Source of the DNA: Reticulitermes speratus
Lineage: Eukaryota; Arthropoda; Insecta; Blattodea; Rhinotermitidae
DNA length: 64,000 nucleotides
NCBI GenBank assembly: GCA_021186555.1
Contig: JAJKFL010000012.1
Coordinates: 1,240,001 to 1,304,000 of the forward strand
Direction: 5' to 3'
Of the stretch, positions 43,724-55,400 are shown in pieces. The position numbers and the translations under genes are program-made. How positions within the stretch are numbered: the stretch's first letter is position 1; each line of letters starts with the position of its first letter. Under the pieces are notes generated by a model, which did not search any database, was not told the origin of the DNA, and saw only the letters and a program-made list of their open reading frames with translations.

Positions 43724-46700
43724 TCAGCTTCTGTGAAGTTCTTTTGACGTTTTCAGCCATTCTACAAACTCGTCCAGCATTACTGGCCCTGAAAATAAGA
43801 AACAGAGTTCCTTGCAGATCTTTATACAGTATACAGTGTTTCCAGCATAAGTTGATAGGTGATGCACGAAGTGGTTTGCAATCTGTTAGCTGTGGTTCAG
43901 TTTGAAAGTCAAGAAATGAATACTGGTTGTAAAGATTTTTAAACTTATTAAATGGAGTATTTTTGTACAAAAATCCATTAATGTGAGAACTCCATGTGTG
44001 GGAAAATTTAAAAATATTGTGGGAGTTTTGGTGGGCCTTCAGAAATCTAACTTCTTCTTATAAGGGAAAACTTTGTAAGCAGGAAAAAGTGTGTATCAAA
44101 CTGAACACAACTCCTTAGATTTATATGCATTAAATATATACAAAAATGTGACTTTTCTGCTGCTATTGGGAACCCAAAGAATTCCCAGAGAGAGTATTAA
44201 ACTTACTATTTACTGTTGCCAATATGTACAGCAGCCATGACTGTCAAAGCAGTGTGCAAGCACTGCAGTACTTTCTCAATACAACTCAGAACCTCATGCT
44301 CTGTCTTTTCTTAATTATGTAAATAAACTTCAATGTCATAATTTGTGTGTTATTGTGTTGAATTTCCAGCAACTATATACTGTGATATCGACAAACAAAG
44401 CAGCCATATTCGTGCGTGAGGAACAGGTACTTGTGGGTGTGTCATGATGAAGAACACACACCCCTCACGGACACTGTCATTCTTTTCACAGCTGTAAACC
44501 CTATGGCAGACGCAGGTCAAGATGTTTCCTGACGGTACATCACTGCATTCACGTAACCCAAATTGAGCCATACCAACCCACTTTATGCCTTGACACATTA
44601 TATCTCAAATATTAATTTTAATATCTTCCCATCTCTGCCTACACCCACCAAGAGGTCTCTTCCATTGAGATTTCCCAATCAAAATTTGTAAAATTTCCTA
44701 GTTTCCCCATATATACCCAGCCCATTTTATCATTTTGTATTTAATTATGCCAGTGTTATTATGTGGACAGCAAAAATCATCAACTTCCTCATTACGTACA
44801 ACTTTCTTATGCACAAAAATTGTCCATTGTCCACTGCATTTAACATCAAATTCTTTCTCTTTTCTTTAGTTGCAGCAGTGGGATGAGGCTCAACCGTTGG
44901 TACTGTGGTTTTATGTGGCCTACTGTACCATCCATGGATGATGGTACTGTGGTTTTATGTTGGCCTACTGTACCATCCATGGATGATGGTACTGTGGTTT
45001 TATGTTGGCCTACTGTACCATCCATGGATGATGGTACTGTGGTTTTATGTGGGCCTACTGTACCATCCATGGATGATAGTACCCGTGGTTTTATGTGGGC
45101 CTACTGTACCACCCACGGATGATGGTACTGTGGTTTCATGTGGGCCTACTGTACCATCCATGGATGATGGTACTGTGGTTTCATGTGGGCCTACTGTACC
45201 ATCCATGGATGATGGTACTGTGGTTTCATGTGGGCCTACTGTACCATCCATGGATGATGGTACTGTGGTTTCATGTTGGCCTACTGTACAATCCATGGAT
45301 GATGGTACTGTGGGTTCATGTGGGCCTACTGTACCATCCATGGATGATGGTACTGTGGTTTCATGTGGGCCTACTGTACCATCCATGGATGATGGTACTG
45401 TGGTTTCATGTGGGCCTACTGTACCATCCATGGATGATGGTACTGTGGTTTCATGTTGGCCTACTGTACCATCCATGGATGATGGTACTGTGGTTTCATG
45501 TGGGTGTACTGTACCACCCACAGATAATGGTACTGTGGTTTCATGTGGGTCTACTGTACCACCCACAGATGATGGTACTGTGGTTTCATGTGGGTCTACT
45601 GTACCACCCACAGATAATAAACAGGTACAAAGCATTGGTCAAATGAGAAATGGAATGCACAAACCGAAGTGTCTGGAGAGAAACATGCCAAAGGGTCACT
45701 TCATGTGCCACACCCCACATGCAGTACCTGGGACAGAACCAGGCGCCCACAGTAAGACGACAAAAATTTGTCACAGCCCAAGTTACTCATTTTGTACCCA
45801 GTAATGCTTTATTTCATATTGAATTGATAAGGTTATTTCATGCAACTCAGCTACTCACAAGCGCCATCAACGTCGTAATTAGAGAGGTCACTGACTATGG
45901 TACGAGAAAACTCGAGAATGTTACACCACTGGTCCTTGTTGATCACTTTGTACTTGGAGTTTTCGAGAAAGTTGCTGAAGTGCCCAAACAGGGCCCAGTG
46001 CTTGCCAAGCAAGAGCTGTAGCATAGCCTTGGCTGTCTCGATGTCCATACTGCGCTGGTCCTTGTCCTGTTAATTGAAAACACAGTGGCTCAATAGGAAG
46101 TCAGATACAGCTGTGGATGGCAAGAAACCTGGTGTTAGCAGGTACAGCTCTCCGTATATTTGGCTCACCTGATAAATATATATCACAAAAAGTCAAGAGT
46201 GCTGTCAGAAAAACACTGAGCAGAGCTGCCTCAGAATACGAACTGATGTTACAACATTGTGTAGTCTGCCGGGAGAATAAATGCTTTGAAAACGTGGCCA
46301 AGTTCAGATACTTTGAAACACCAACAAATCAAATTTGCATGCACAAATGAATTAACAGCAGAGTGAATTCAGGAAATGCCTGCTACCATTCAGACCAGAA
46401 TGTCTGATCTGTAATCACTCGGTGGCAGGACTACCAACTATCTGAACGAGCCTGCTCCTGCCATCTCCACGAACGCAGACACTGCACTGCAGTTCATCTT
46501 CCTTGTGCCCTGTTTGACAATCAGCACTACAGGTATGGGATCTTTATCCAGCGTCCCAGTATCTGGAACACTCCAAAAACTAGCTGTGTTCCAGAAAAAA
46601 TAAAATTAGTGCAAACTAATTCCAGGACCAGTGCTTTTATTTTCATGTTTTGATGGCATCTCCTCAGACAATGCCTTGTAAGTGATGTTAACTAATAAAA

Positions 46701-49700
46701 CATACCTTCTTTTTGAAATCAGAAGAGTTATTTATTTTTCTGATTTTAAGTGTGTTTTAGTATATTTTAGGCATGGGGCTCCAAATTACAGAAATACCCC
46801 TTATCCAGAAAACACCCAAGTCCCAAGCATTTTGCCTGAAAGTCTCGTGCCTGTATAAATTTTAATGTACTAATTCCTCTGTGCAGTGCACCGTTGTCAA
46901 GACATTTCGTAAGGACTGATTGTTGCTTCTGTAAAGTAGGAACGTACCGCAATCAGCAGCACAAAATGAATGTGAGATTTTAAATTTTCACAACAATGAC
47001 TGAAGATTACAGTCTTCTGGGATGTTATACCATGCAGTTTGCTAGATGCCTGTAGCAGGTTTGTGTCCATCATTTGCACCTATCTACTAGACTGTATGAT
47101 GTCACACCACACATGACACACCTATCTACTAGACTGTATGATGTCACATCACACATGACACACCTATCTACTAGACTGTATGTCACACCACACATGACAC
47201 ACCTATCTACTAGACTGTATGATGTCACACCACACATGACACACCTATCTACTAGACTGTATGATGTCACACCACACATGACACACCTATCTACTAGACT
47301 GTATGATGTCACACCACACATGACACACCTATCTACTAGACTGTATGATGTCACACCACACATGACACACCTATCTATTAGACTGTATGATGTCACACCA
47401 CACATGACACACCTATCTATTAGACTGTATGATGTCACACCACACATGACACACCTATCTACTAGACTGTATGATGTCACAACACACATGACACACCTAT
47501 CTATAGACTGTATGATGTCACACACACATGACACACCTATCTACTAACTGTATGATGTCACACCACACATGACACACCTATCTATTAGACTGTATGATGA
47601 CACACCTATCTATTAGACTGTATGATGTCACACCACACATGACACACCTATCTACTAGACTGTATGATGTCACACCACACATACACACCTATCTACTAGA
47701 CTGTATGATGTCACACCACACATGACACACCTATCTATTAGACTGTATGATGTCACACCACACATGACACACCTATCTATTAGACTGTATGATGTCACAC
47801 CACACATGACACACCTATCTATTAGACTGTATGATGTCACACCACACATGACACACCTATCTATTAGACTGTATGATGTCACACCACACATGACATAATC
47901 TTAATATTCACTGCTATCAGAACCTCAGATACAAAGATCAAAATGAAATTCAATGCAGACAAACAATTTATACATAAAAATGTAACAGTGTCCTTTACCC
48001 GAGCAAAATCGTAAGCGTATCGGTAGATGCTCTTGAAAGTGACTTGGTCATTGAGCAGCAGTCGCAGGTAATCTAGCTTATTCTGCACCTTGCCGATGCT
48101 GTCACACCTGCAGACACATGACAATCACATGACAATGGCCAGCCCAATCAGCTCCATGCACAACTATTTATAATCAAAGGCTTATCCCAGAAGGGTACAC
48201 TGTGTAGTACACCATCCCAACATGCAACATGGGTGAGACATTAACACAATTATAAACCTCTTACAAGACAAGAAGAACTCTCTGATTATGTTCACAGAAT
48301 CTGAACTAAGATAAGTTCTTAAATAAATTTTATTCTTTTCAGTGATATATGTTTGCAAAATATCTCAGGCTGATCATACTGTATTTACCAGAATATTGAG
48401 AAATTATTTCCCAATTCATCATCAAAAACTGAGGGAGGGGGTCACCTAAAAATTACACACAGGGTTAACCTTTCAAGTACCAAGGTTTAAATGGTTAGTA
48501 CACCCCAGTGGTCCAGAGTTAAATGTGCTGCCAGTGCCTGTTTTGACCACTTTAGTTGGCACTGGGGCAGTCGTCATTACTTTCCATAACGACTAATGTC
48601 ATTATTGGAGTTTTAAAGTTTAAACATGTTCAGTACAGGTGTTAAGAGTATTAAGACTGTGAAGGGGCGGTCATCTTATATTGGGTAGATATCGTAGTTA
48701 AAACTGTCACTTTCTCGGCAATTCTCTGGTTACCACCACTGATCGATGGCATCTTGTATGACATTCTTTAGCAGTATCACACAATTCAGTTATTGCTTCT
48801 ATATCAAGAAACACTTAAAAGGCAAACAATATGCCACAGACATGAAACCTTAAGTCAGCTTCTTGCCATATGACAGTTATGTTGTGACAATTTAATTTTC
48901 CACTTCAGTAATTAGATTATGGTGAATTTAATGTGCTACATTATACTAAATAAAATGAACGAAGTCACAATAACTTGTGTTGTAATACTCACTGTAAATC
49001 CAGTAGCCCTCTGAGCCACTCCTGCTGCGTGAAGAATCCCATCTGGCGAGCATTCATCTTCCACGCCAGTACCAAGCATTACCACATTCTCCGGTTCTAC
49101 ACCAATGTCTTCACAGAACTTCTCCATACCTTCAGGACCTATAAGCACAGGCACAACACAGTACAATCATCCAGATCCATAACCAACTCTATTTCCACTA
49201 AGGTTCAACAACCAAAATACCAAAGTCCATCCTATCACATAATTTGCAATCAATTCCAACAATTCAGATGGACAGACTGCCTACACTTTCAAAAGTGCCT
49301 GGATTAGGTTTCGGATATTGGCTCGGTATAAGACCTGTTCTCGCCCTGGTGCCCGTGGTTCCGAATGGCCACAATCCTTGAAGACCTTCCTACATAACTG
49401 ACCCATTTCCTCCAACATATCACCTCAGCATCAATTAGTGTCTAATCCAGTCACCCCGAATATGGAAGAAGCATGTCCCTGTATAGAGGTGCAATGTCCC
49501 AGAATACTACCATATGGACTCAACATACCTAGAATGTCAGGATCGTCTGGCGACGTATAATCTCGAAACCAGGCAATACATCGTTTTTGGCTAAACGATG
49601 AGGAGGTATCCTCAGTCTTAGAGAACCGTCGTACACTGTAAGCAACAAGGCACTCATTATGACAGGGTGCAATACTGGGAAGGCTCATGGCATGAACTGA

Positions 49701-52700
49701 CGGGATGAAGTTACTCGTCCAGAATTTGCCTGCAGGACTAGAATCAAACACCATAGGACAGCTGGCAATACACACAAACATACACAGAAAGCATTACTAC
49801 TGTACCAGCCAATTCAGTAACACTCAAACAGTCTCAAGTCCAGTGGTCCAGCATCAAAACTGGCAAGTGTTGGTGACAGCTTCAACAAAAAGCGAGTCGC
49901 AGCAGCATCAGCCAAACCGAATGACACCGAGTGAGTAACATTGACATTGACAAAGAAGTCAGAGTACCTCCCAGAACATCCAATAGTCCAGCACCACCTC
50001 GGTCCTGCTGGTGCTGGACCATCAGAAGTCTACAGCACCTCGATCTCGCTGTCCTGACATAACAAACAAGTCTGCATGCAGCAGATGCCACCTTTGCAAG
50101 GAAAAAGTCACTCAGCTGCTTCAGAAATTCCACGTATCAGATGGAAACTGAAGATTTATTACTGGTCCACAACAGCCAAACATGTGTCCATTTTCCTCAG
50201 CAAGATGAAACTAGTCCACATCCTCATACCCTGTTTATTTTAAGATCTGCTTTAATATTATTCTTCCTTCTATGTCTAGGTCCCTCCGACATTTTCATCT
50301 CCCAAACCATGCCACATGCACCATCCATCTTATCCTACTTGGTTAGATCAATCAGATGAAGAATTTTGGTGAACAGCACAAATTATGAAGATCTCACTAA
50401 ATAATTTTCTTCATTCCTGTCCCCCCCCCCCCTCAGATCAAAATGTCCTCAGCACCCTGTGTTTTAGAGTAAAGGGCCGCATTTGGCAGCTATAAAAAAC
50501 AACAGATAAAACTGGTATTTTATATTTTAATCTTAATAATGGAGGGACACTCTAAGAACAGCAGACATGAAGAAAATCATCATTCAAAACATCTGTTCAC
50601 ACAACTCACACAACTCAAAATCCAAAAGCTAAACTTGATTAACATAAAATACACTGGTCCAGAACTGTTCCCTGACACCTACTTTAATATCACTCTCATG
50701 TCTGTATCATGTAAGGCCAACTAACTAAACTAAACCACAGTAACTAACTAACTCCCTACAGCAGAGTCCATCTCGAAAACCTAAAACAGTTCTTCAGCTG
50801 ATCAAAAAATTCCCTAAACTTTATGGAGCCCAAACGTTGTGCAAGATTTCAGATTTCCACAGCAGCACTGTTGATAATTCACGTCTTGTGGGATGAAAAG
50901 CTGTGTCACTGGGTGAGTGGTTACAGATATTTTAAGGGTCAAGGGTCAAAGAAGATTTCCAAGACCCCTTGACCCTTGCAGATAAAGGCACTATGTTTTT
51001 ATCAAAATGTAAGGACACAATAACCCAGTAACACAATGTCACATCGTAGAAGAGGTGAATGCTGAACCCAAAGGTTCATCAGCATGTTCACAAGAGCCTG
51101 CCACTTGTCCCGATCCTCACCCAGATCCATCCAGTTCTCACAATCTAAGACACACCCACACACACTATAATTTTCAACTCGATCCAGGACACTCCATGGT
51201 GTTCACTGTGTAAGCAAGTACTCATACCTTAAGGAACCATCACCATGACATATCTATAAGAAACTGTTACCATCAGAATGTCCAGCCACATAAACTCTCC
51301 TTTAAAGTTCTCTCACTACATTCTGTACAAAACAACTTCATGCAACACACACAAATTACTTCTAATTCCTAAACCATTTACTTAAGATCAAGCTTGGCAC
51401 AGTGTCACCTACATCTGACACTGCTCTTGCCCCTGCTATGTTACTAGCATTACATTACCCAGATTTGTCCCCCATACAGCTGCATCTGCCAGGATCCTGA
51501 CCAACTGGGTCAGCTGTATCTGGCTCTTGGCTAACCGTCATGCAGGTTAATTATAGCCTGGCAAGGCTACAGCCAAGACCAACATGCAGCATGACAGTTC
51601 TAACCTCACTCACTAAATTTTGTTGATACACAGCCTGTTCAATCCTACAAAACCTCATATCCATTTATATTCCATTCTTTTCTTAAAGAGACCACAATGC
51701 ATGCCTAATACAAACATAAACCAATTAACAGTTTAAGGAAACACACACCATCTAGTCTGAGAATTGTACTAACTAACTATCTAACTCCATGGATCAGAGC
51801 CCTTACTGAGAAGCTAACAGTTCCTCAGCTAGTCCAGACATTTCCAATTATTTTTTTTTTTAGGCCGGGAGTTTATTATCGTGTTCAAGACAGCCCACCA
51901 CTTGTCCCTAACCTCAGCCAGATTAATGCAGTGCATGTCATCCCATCCTATTTATTTAAGATCCATTTTCATATTTTCCTCCACTCTGTTCCCAGATATT
52001 CCTAGTGGCCTCTTTCCATAAGGCTTCTCCAACAAAACCGTGTACTCAACTCACCCACACATACCACACATCCTAACAGTCTCATCCTCCATGTTTTGAT
52101 CACCCTAATAATATTTGGTAAGGAGTACAAATCATGAAGCTTCTCGTTAGACACGCAATTTTTTCCAGTCTCCATTGAAAATCAAAACACATACAAACAC
52201 TGCGGGGAAAAATGCACAGGTTACATATAGTTACCACTGTGCTTTCAAGATGAATGACACCACATAAGTTTAAGAGGTTAATTCAAAGGTGGATGACTGT
52301 GAAGAATAAGTCATAGGGGATTCACAAGAATTTATTATATGCCACTTGAAGTTAGTAATAGCACCCACGTGGAAAGACTGGGTAAAACCACGAAATGCCC
52401 GAGAACAAGCTGTGGCATAGCCAAAACCTTCTGAACACAAATCAGATGTGTCACTGATATTCTGTTATTAAAATCCAGTGGTTCAAAACTGCAAATACCA
52501 AATTTCACCAACAGACACAACAGTCCCACTTTCTTCTTGGTTTCCCAACTGGCCACAACCCCCCCCCCCCCCCAACAAAATTCTGTTTACAATGAAAGCT
52601 GCAATATCCAGCACTGGATAATCCAGAAACCTCTATTAACTGGAAATTGTCTAAGAGGCCCATTACATTTCACTGTTCATCAACCAGCAGCACCCAGCAG

Positions 52701-53869
52701 TAATACCGTGAGACTGGTGATCAGTTACCCACATCTTGCTGGTCTTTTAGATTATATATACACCTGTTACGTAACTAGTGACGAACAGGAAACAGGAAGT
52801 GCGGCAAGGAAAACAGGACAGAATATCAAGTGACCAATCAAATGGTCAGCTTGCTAGGTGCACTAAGACACACATTAGACATAACGTTCTAAAATCTGTA
52901 AAATTGCAATATCCAGGTCTTTTAATCCCAGATCTGCCAGCTATTACATCTTCTACTGCATCTGCCTCATCTCTGTCATACCCAGGCCATCCCAGCTACA
53001 TACCCAGCCTACCCTAACCTTCTATATTTCAGTATCCTAACAACACCAAGTGACCTATACAAATCACACAGTTCCTTGTTACATAATATCCATCCTAGCT
53101 ACACACCCAGTCCACCCTAACCTCCAATATTTCACTACCAGGTAATCTGTATAATATTAATTTTTAAAATTAATGATATTTTCACCTGATGATGGCAGTT
53201 TTCTGCTAAAACTCATTCCAAAAGCAAATAATATAGTACCAGATAGTCATTCTATTTGACAAGATCATACAGTAAAATATTAAACAGTCACGAAAGTCGC
53301 TGTCCTTATAACAGTATTTGCAAATATCGAGGTACCTGCCCATGGAGGACACTGCTGCATTTTTATGACAGTCTTCTCTGGCTCAAAACCAGACAAAAAG
53401 GCCATGTCATGGCTCAGGTGGTCAGTCACAGATGTCTGTCCCACCACCACTTCACCCACTACAAATCCCAGAGAGACTGCCCTGGGATTCAACCCATGCC
53501 TCCACAATGAGAAGTTGGTCTTATACCCACCTTAACATGACTACAAGTGAGTATAAAGCAAAGAAGACTCATGAGAACTTCACAATGTAGAAGAGGCCTC
53601 ATTCCACCTGGTATTATTACAGGAAATCAAACCATGCATGAAAACTGTCATATCACAGGCACCCTACATTTGCTCTGTCTTGCATGCTCCACAAGGGTAT
53701 AACAACTTAAAGCTAACTTCTTGGCCCATGGGAAATCAAGTTCTCTCGAACATAATATGTATTCAAATTGTGTTACTAACCTTGATGTATTTCTAAACCG
53801 CTTGTTACAATGTCTGTCATCATCATCGTGACCCATGTCTGCAACACTGCGTCGCTTACTGCGGGGCAT
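43724..53869 (-). CDS. DCUN1D4: DCN1-like protein (DCUN1D4/SCCRO4 type), neddylation co-E3, six coding exons
   Basis: Exons in transcript order: 53869-53781, 49635-49529, 49138-48993, 48107-47999, 46066-45859, 43788-43724; GT..AG introns with consistent phases. The predicted protein is about 240 aa. The N-terminus [14 protein letters not shown] is basic, a likely nuclear signal. The PONY domain follows: [126 protein letters not shown]. The PONY domain binds cullins and the NEDD8 E2 UBE2M and speeds cullin neddylation. The motifs fit DCUN1D4 better than DCUN1D1 or 3. One extra base at about 49072 in exon 3 separates NVVML from VLAWK; without it all phases fit, so an assembly error is likely. 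An in-frame upstream ATG at 53941 could extend the N-terminus. Confidence 0.93.
43789..44898 (-). other. DCUN1D4 last intron, left part
   Basis: AT-rich, no element recognised. The open frames in it are short and unrecognised. Confidence 0.5.
44899..45617. repeat. 45-bp minisatellite in the DCUN1D4 last intron, about 16 copies
   Basis: The unit is CCATGGATGATGGTACTGTG followed by GTTTCATGTGGGCCTACTGTACCAT. TTTTATG units are confined to the left end and CACCCACAGATGATGG units to the right end, a gradient typical of local duplication. Open frames on both strands follow from the multiple-of-three period. Confidence 0.95.
45618..45858. other. DCUN1D4 last intron, right part
   Basis: Unique sequence. 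A plus-strand frame runs through this stretch and over the DCUN1D4 exon, but only as the complement of the real exon. Confidence 0.45.
46067..47080. other. DCUN1D4 intron with a LINE fragment and a MITE remnant
   Basis: The LINE piece is listed at 46215-46440. At 46985-47060 ATTACAGTCTTCTGGGATGT resembles one end of the foldback MITE family. The rest is unrecognised. Confidence 0.5.
46215..46440 (+). mobile_element. LINE ORF fragment (reverse-transcriptase C-terminal region)
   Basis: The peptides [20 protein letters not shown] and [15 protein letters not shown] are degenerate forms of the FENV-KFKYLGTTVTNQN and [19 protein letters not shown] stretch upstream of the WAGHVARMGE tail in the same LINE family. 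An in-frame stop follows shortly after. Confidence 0.7.
47081..47896. repeat. 42-bp minisatellite in a DCUN1D4 intron, about 19 copies
   Basis: The unit is CACCTATCTACTAGACTGTA followed by TGATGTCACACCACACATGACA. CTACTAG gives way to CTATTAG towards the right. It stops about 100 bp from exon 4 of DCUN1D4. Confidence 0.95.
48108..48992 (-). other. DCUN1D4 intron 3
   Basis: Unique AT-rich sequence. No element recognised. Confidence 0.5.
49139..49528 (-). other. DCUN1D4 intron 2
   Basis: No element recognised. The acceptor side is CTGTGCTTATAG on the minus strand. Confidence 0.5.
50190..50400 (-). mobile_element. LINE tail fragment, reverse, strongly decayed
   Basis: On the minus strand CTTCATCTGATTGATCTAAC ... 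GGATAAGATGGATGGTGCAT ... AATATTAAAGCAGATCTTAA follows the order of the better preserved copy at 51780-52160. Confidence 0.5.
50750..51130 (-). mobile_element. LINE tail fragment, reverse, interrupted by a MITE
   Basis: On the minus strand 51130-51060 encodes [11 protein letters not shown]-like sequence and [12 protein letters not shown]. The 3' tail continues at 50860-50750 (GATCAGCTGAAGAACTGTTT ... ATGGACTCTGCTGTAG). Between them sits the foldback MITE, which therefore inserted into the LINE. Confidence 0.7.
50865..51055. mobile_element. Foldback MITE, family 'WDVTLC', third copy
   Basis: CTTGTGGGATGAAAAGCTGT and GGGTGAGTGGTTACAGATAT open it. AACCCAGTAACACAATGTCA and CATCGTAGAAG close it. 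The centre AAGGGTCAAGGGTCAAAG is mirrored by CCCTTGACCCTTG. Confidence 0.68.
51780..52160 (-). mobile_element. LINE tail fragment, reverse
   Basis: On the minus strand: [19 protein letters not shown], then remnants of [12 protein letters not shown] and [15 protein letters not shown], then the 3' tail GACTAGCTGAGGAACTGTTA. Order and tail match the copy in FRG1 intron 3. Confidence 0.75.
53170..53225 (+). ncRNA. Decayed hammerhead-like motif
   Basis: CACCTGATGATGGCAGTTTT then CTGCTAAAACTC keeps CTGATGA and a stem II (GCAG/CTGC), but the GAAAC core has become TAAAAC. It is probably a dead relic of a Penelope-like terminal repeat. Confidence 0.4.
53400..53520 (+). mobile_element. SINE family 3 fragment
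   Basis: CCATGTCATGGCTCAGGTGG and TCAGTCACAGATGTCTGTCC match the tRNA-like head. The body is missing or rearranged. Confidence 0.55.
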
Positions 53870-55400
53870 GGCAGGAATGTCGGGACTGGGGGTGGCAACC
53901 ACTCCCCACTCGTGATGTCCTGCCACCCACACTTCCTGCACAAATTAAATTTATTCTTCATCGAGATTCCAATGTCTATGCTGAAAGTCCATTCCCAAAA
54001 AAACACACATCAATACAAATGTCACGAATTTCACACTTCACTAGAACCCCTTTTATTACACTGACCAATACAGATAAATTTTTCAAGTGGTTATGGAATG
54101 TAAAATTATTATAAAAGTGATCCATTTTGACGTCTACAGAAGTTGGTCATTTGAGTTTTCAAGCAAACGGCGAATGTTAATTCATACCCCACGTAACCTG
54201 TACAAAAGGTCACACGACCGTCAGCTACACAGAAATAGCGTTTTGTCAAATTTTCAGCTGAAAGGTTCGTAATTTATTGATAACATTAATTTCTGTCAAA
54301 TACGAAAATTACCAAAGTAGAAATGAGGTTTACTCATTTTCAATCCAAACTTAAATTCCAATTCTGCAAGGGTTAAATACATAAGACATGATATTTCAGA
54401 ATTTATTCAACGTCCATGGAAGTCATACCAGATGTGTATCGAACTTGACAATTTCACGATGCAAAATATCTAAACTGTACCTGTCCTTCACTGATTCGTC
54501 ACCCTGATAACGCCCTCCGTACCTGATTTCCTGCTAAGTTTTTGGCGAAATTTTTAATTACAGTACGTAAAGTTGATATGTGTTCCTTTCATTTCTGTTC
54601 CACATAACAATTTGTATCAATTTTCTAAATACTGTGTGGCCCAGACAGGTACTCAATACCCAGACGTCCCAATAAGTAAATTCAAGCTGAGGTAGGTACG
54701 ATATTTTCTCAATAGATGGTAGTACTACATACATACCCCATTACCTTCGTGCCATGCAATTTGCTTGATGCAGAAGAACATCGAAATACCATATGATCTG
54801 TGGAAATACCAGTGATTACTCGAATGTAGAGTGCAATCTGGTGGACAGATAAGAAGTGGGTGTGCCGTGTTTTGTTGAGTGGGGAAATTCCCTTTGGGTG
54901 CAATGTTCAGAATGAGGGTGTTTGTGTGAAGTGTTTTAGTGAATTTACGTAATTTTTAATGTTCGTGCATGTGAAAATAATTACGTACAGTTTGGTAAAG
55001 TTGTTGGGTTCTTCGAAAGGACTGAGCTGCGTAACGAAGCAGGAAAGGGCTGTGCTTCCATTGTATGTTGTCGCCTGTTATCAGCAGTGGTTTGCCCTTA
55101 TTAATGTGAACACAACTTACACTTTATGTGTCTTGTTGGGATTGTTATACGTGTTTTAAAGAGCAGCTTGCGTTTTATTTGTACCTGAAGTGAGAAAAGC
55201 TGTTATTTAGAGAGCGATTTTAAAGGTAAAATGTGTACGCAATAAATGATGACACCTGCAGTATCAAATATACGTATGGGTGATAAGATAACTGTATGAA
55301 GTGCGGTCACAAGATTTGCTGACTACAAGCAGGCTTCAGACAGTTTGACAGAAATCAGAGCTTAGTTACTGATTGCTGAGCTAGTCCTTTGTGAAACTGA
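53870..55400. promoter_or_regulatory. Shared upstream region of DCUN1D4 (-) and N4BP2-like (+)
   Basis: The two start codons face away from each other across about 1.5 kb with no repeats recognised, unlike most of the window. This fits a divergent promoter region. No TATA box or other defined site is claimed. Confidence 0.5.

Larger units (their letters stand above)
49636..53780 (-). other. DCUN1D4 intron 1 (4.1 kb) with dispersed repeats
   Basis: It contains LINE tail pieces on the minus strand, a foldback MITE, a SINE fragment, a decayed hammerhead motif (53170-53225) and two poly-C tracts (about 50421-50431 and 52559-52573). Stretches 49700-50180 and 52180-53160 hold nothing I recognise. 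Confidence 0.55.

Noticed and set aside
45650-46021. Plus-strand 123-codon frame
   Set aside because: Its right half is the complement of DCUN1D4 exon 5 and its left half has no recognisable domain.
49431-49781. 116-codon minus-strand frame taken as a separate gene
   Set aside because: It is DCUN1D4 exon 2 read through both of its splice sites.
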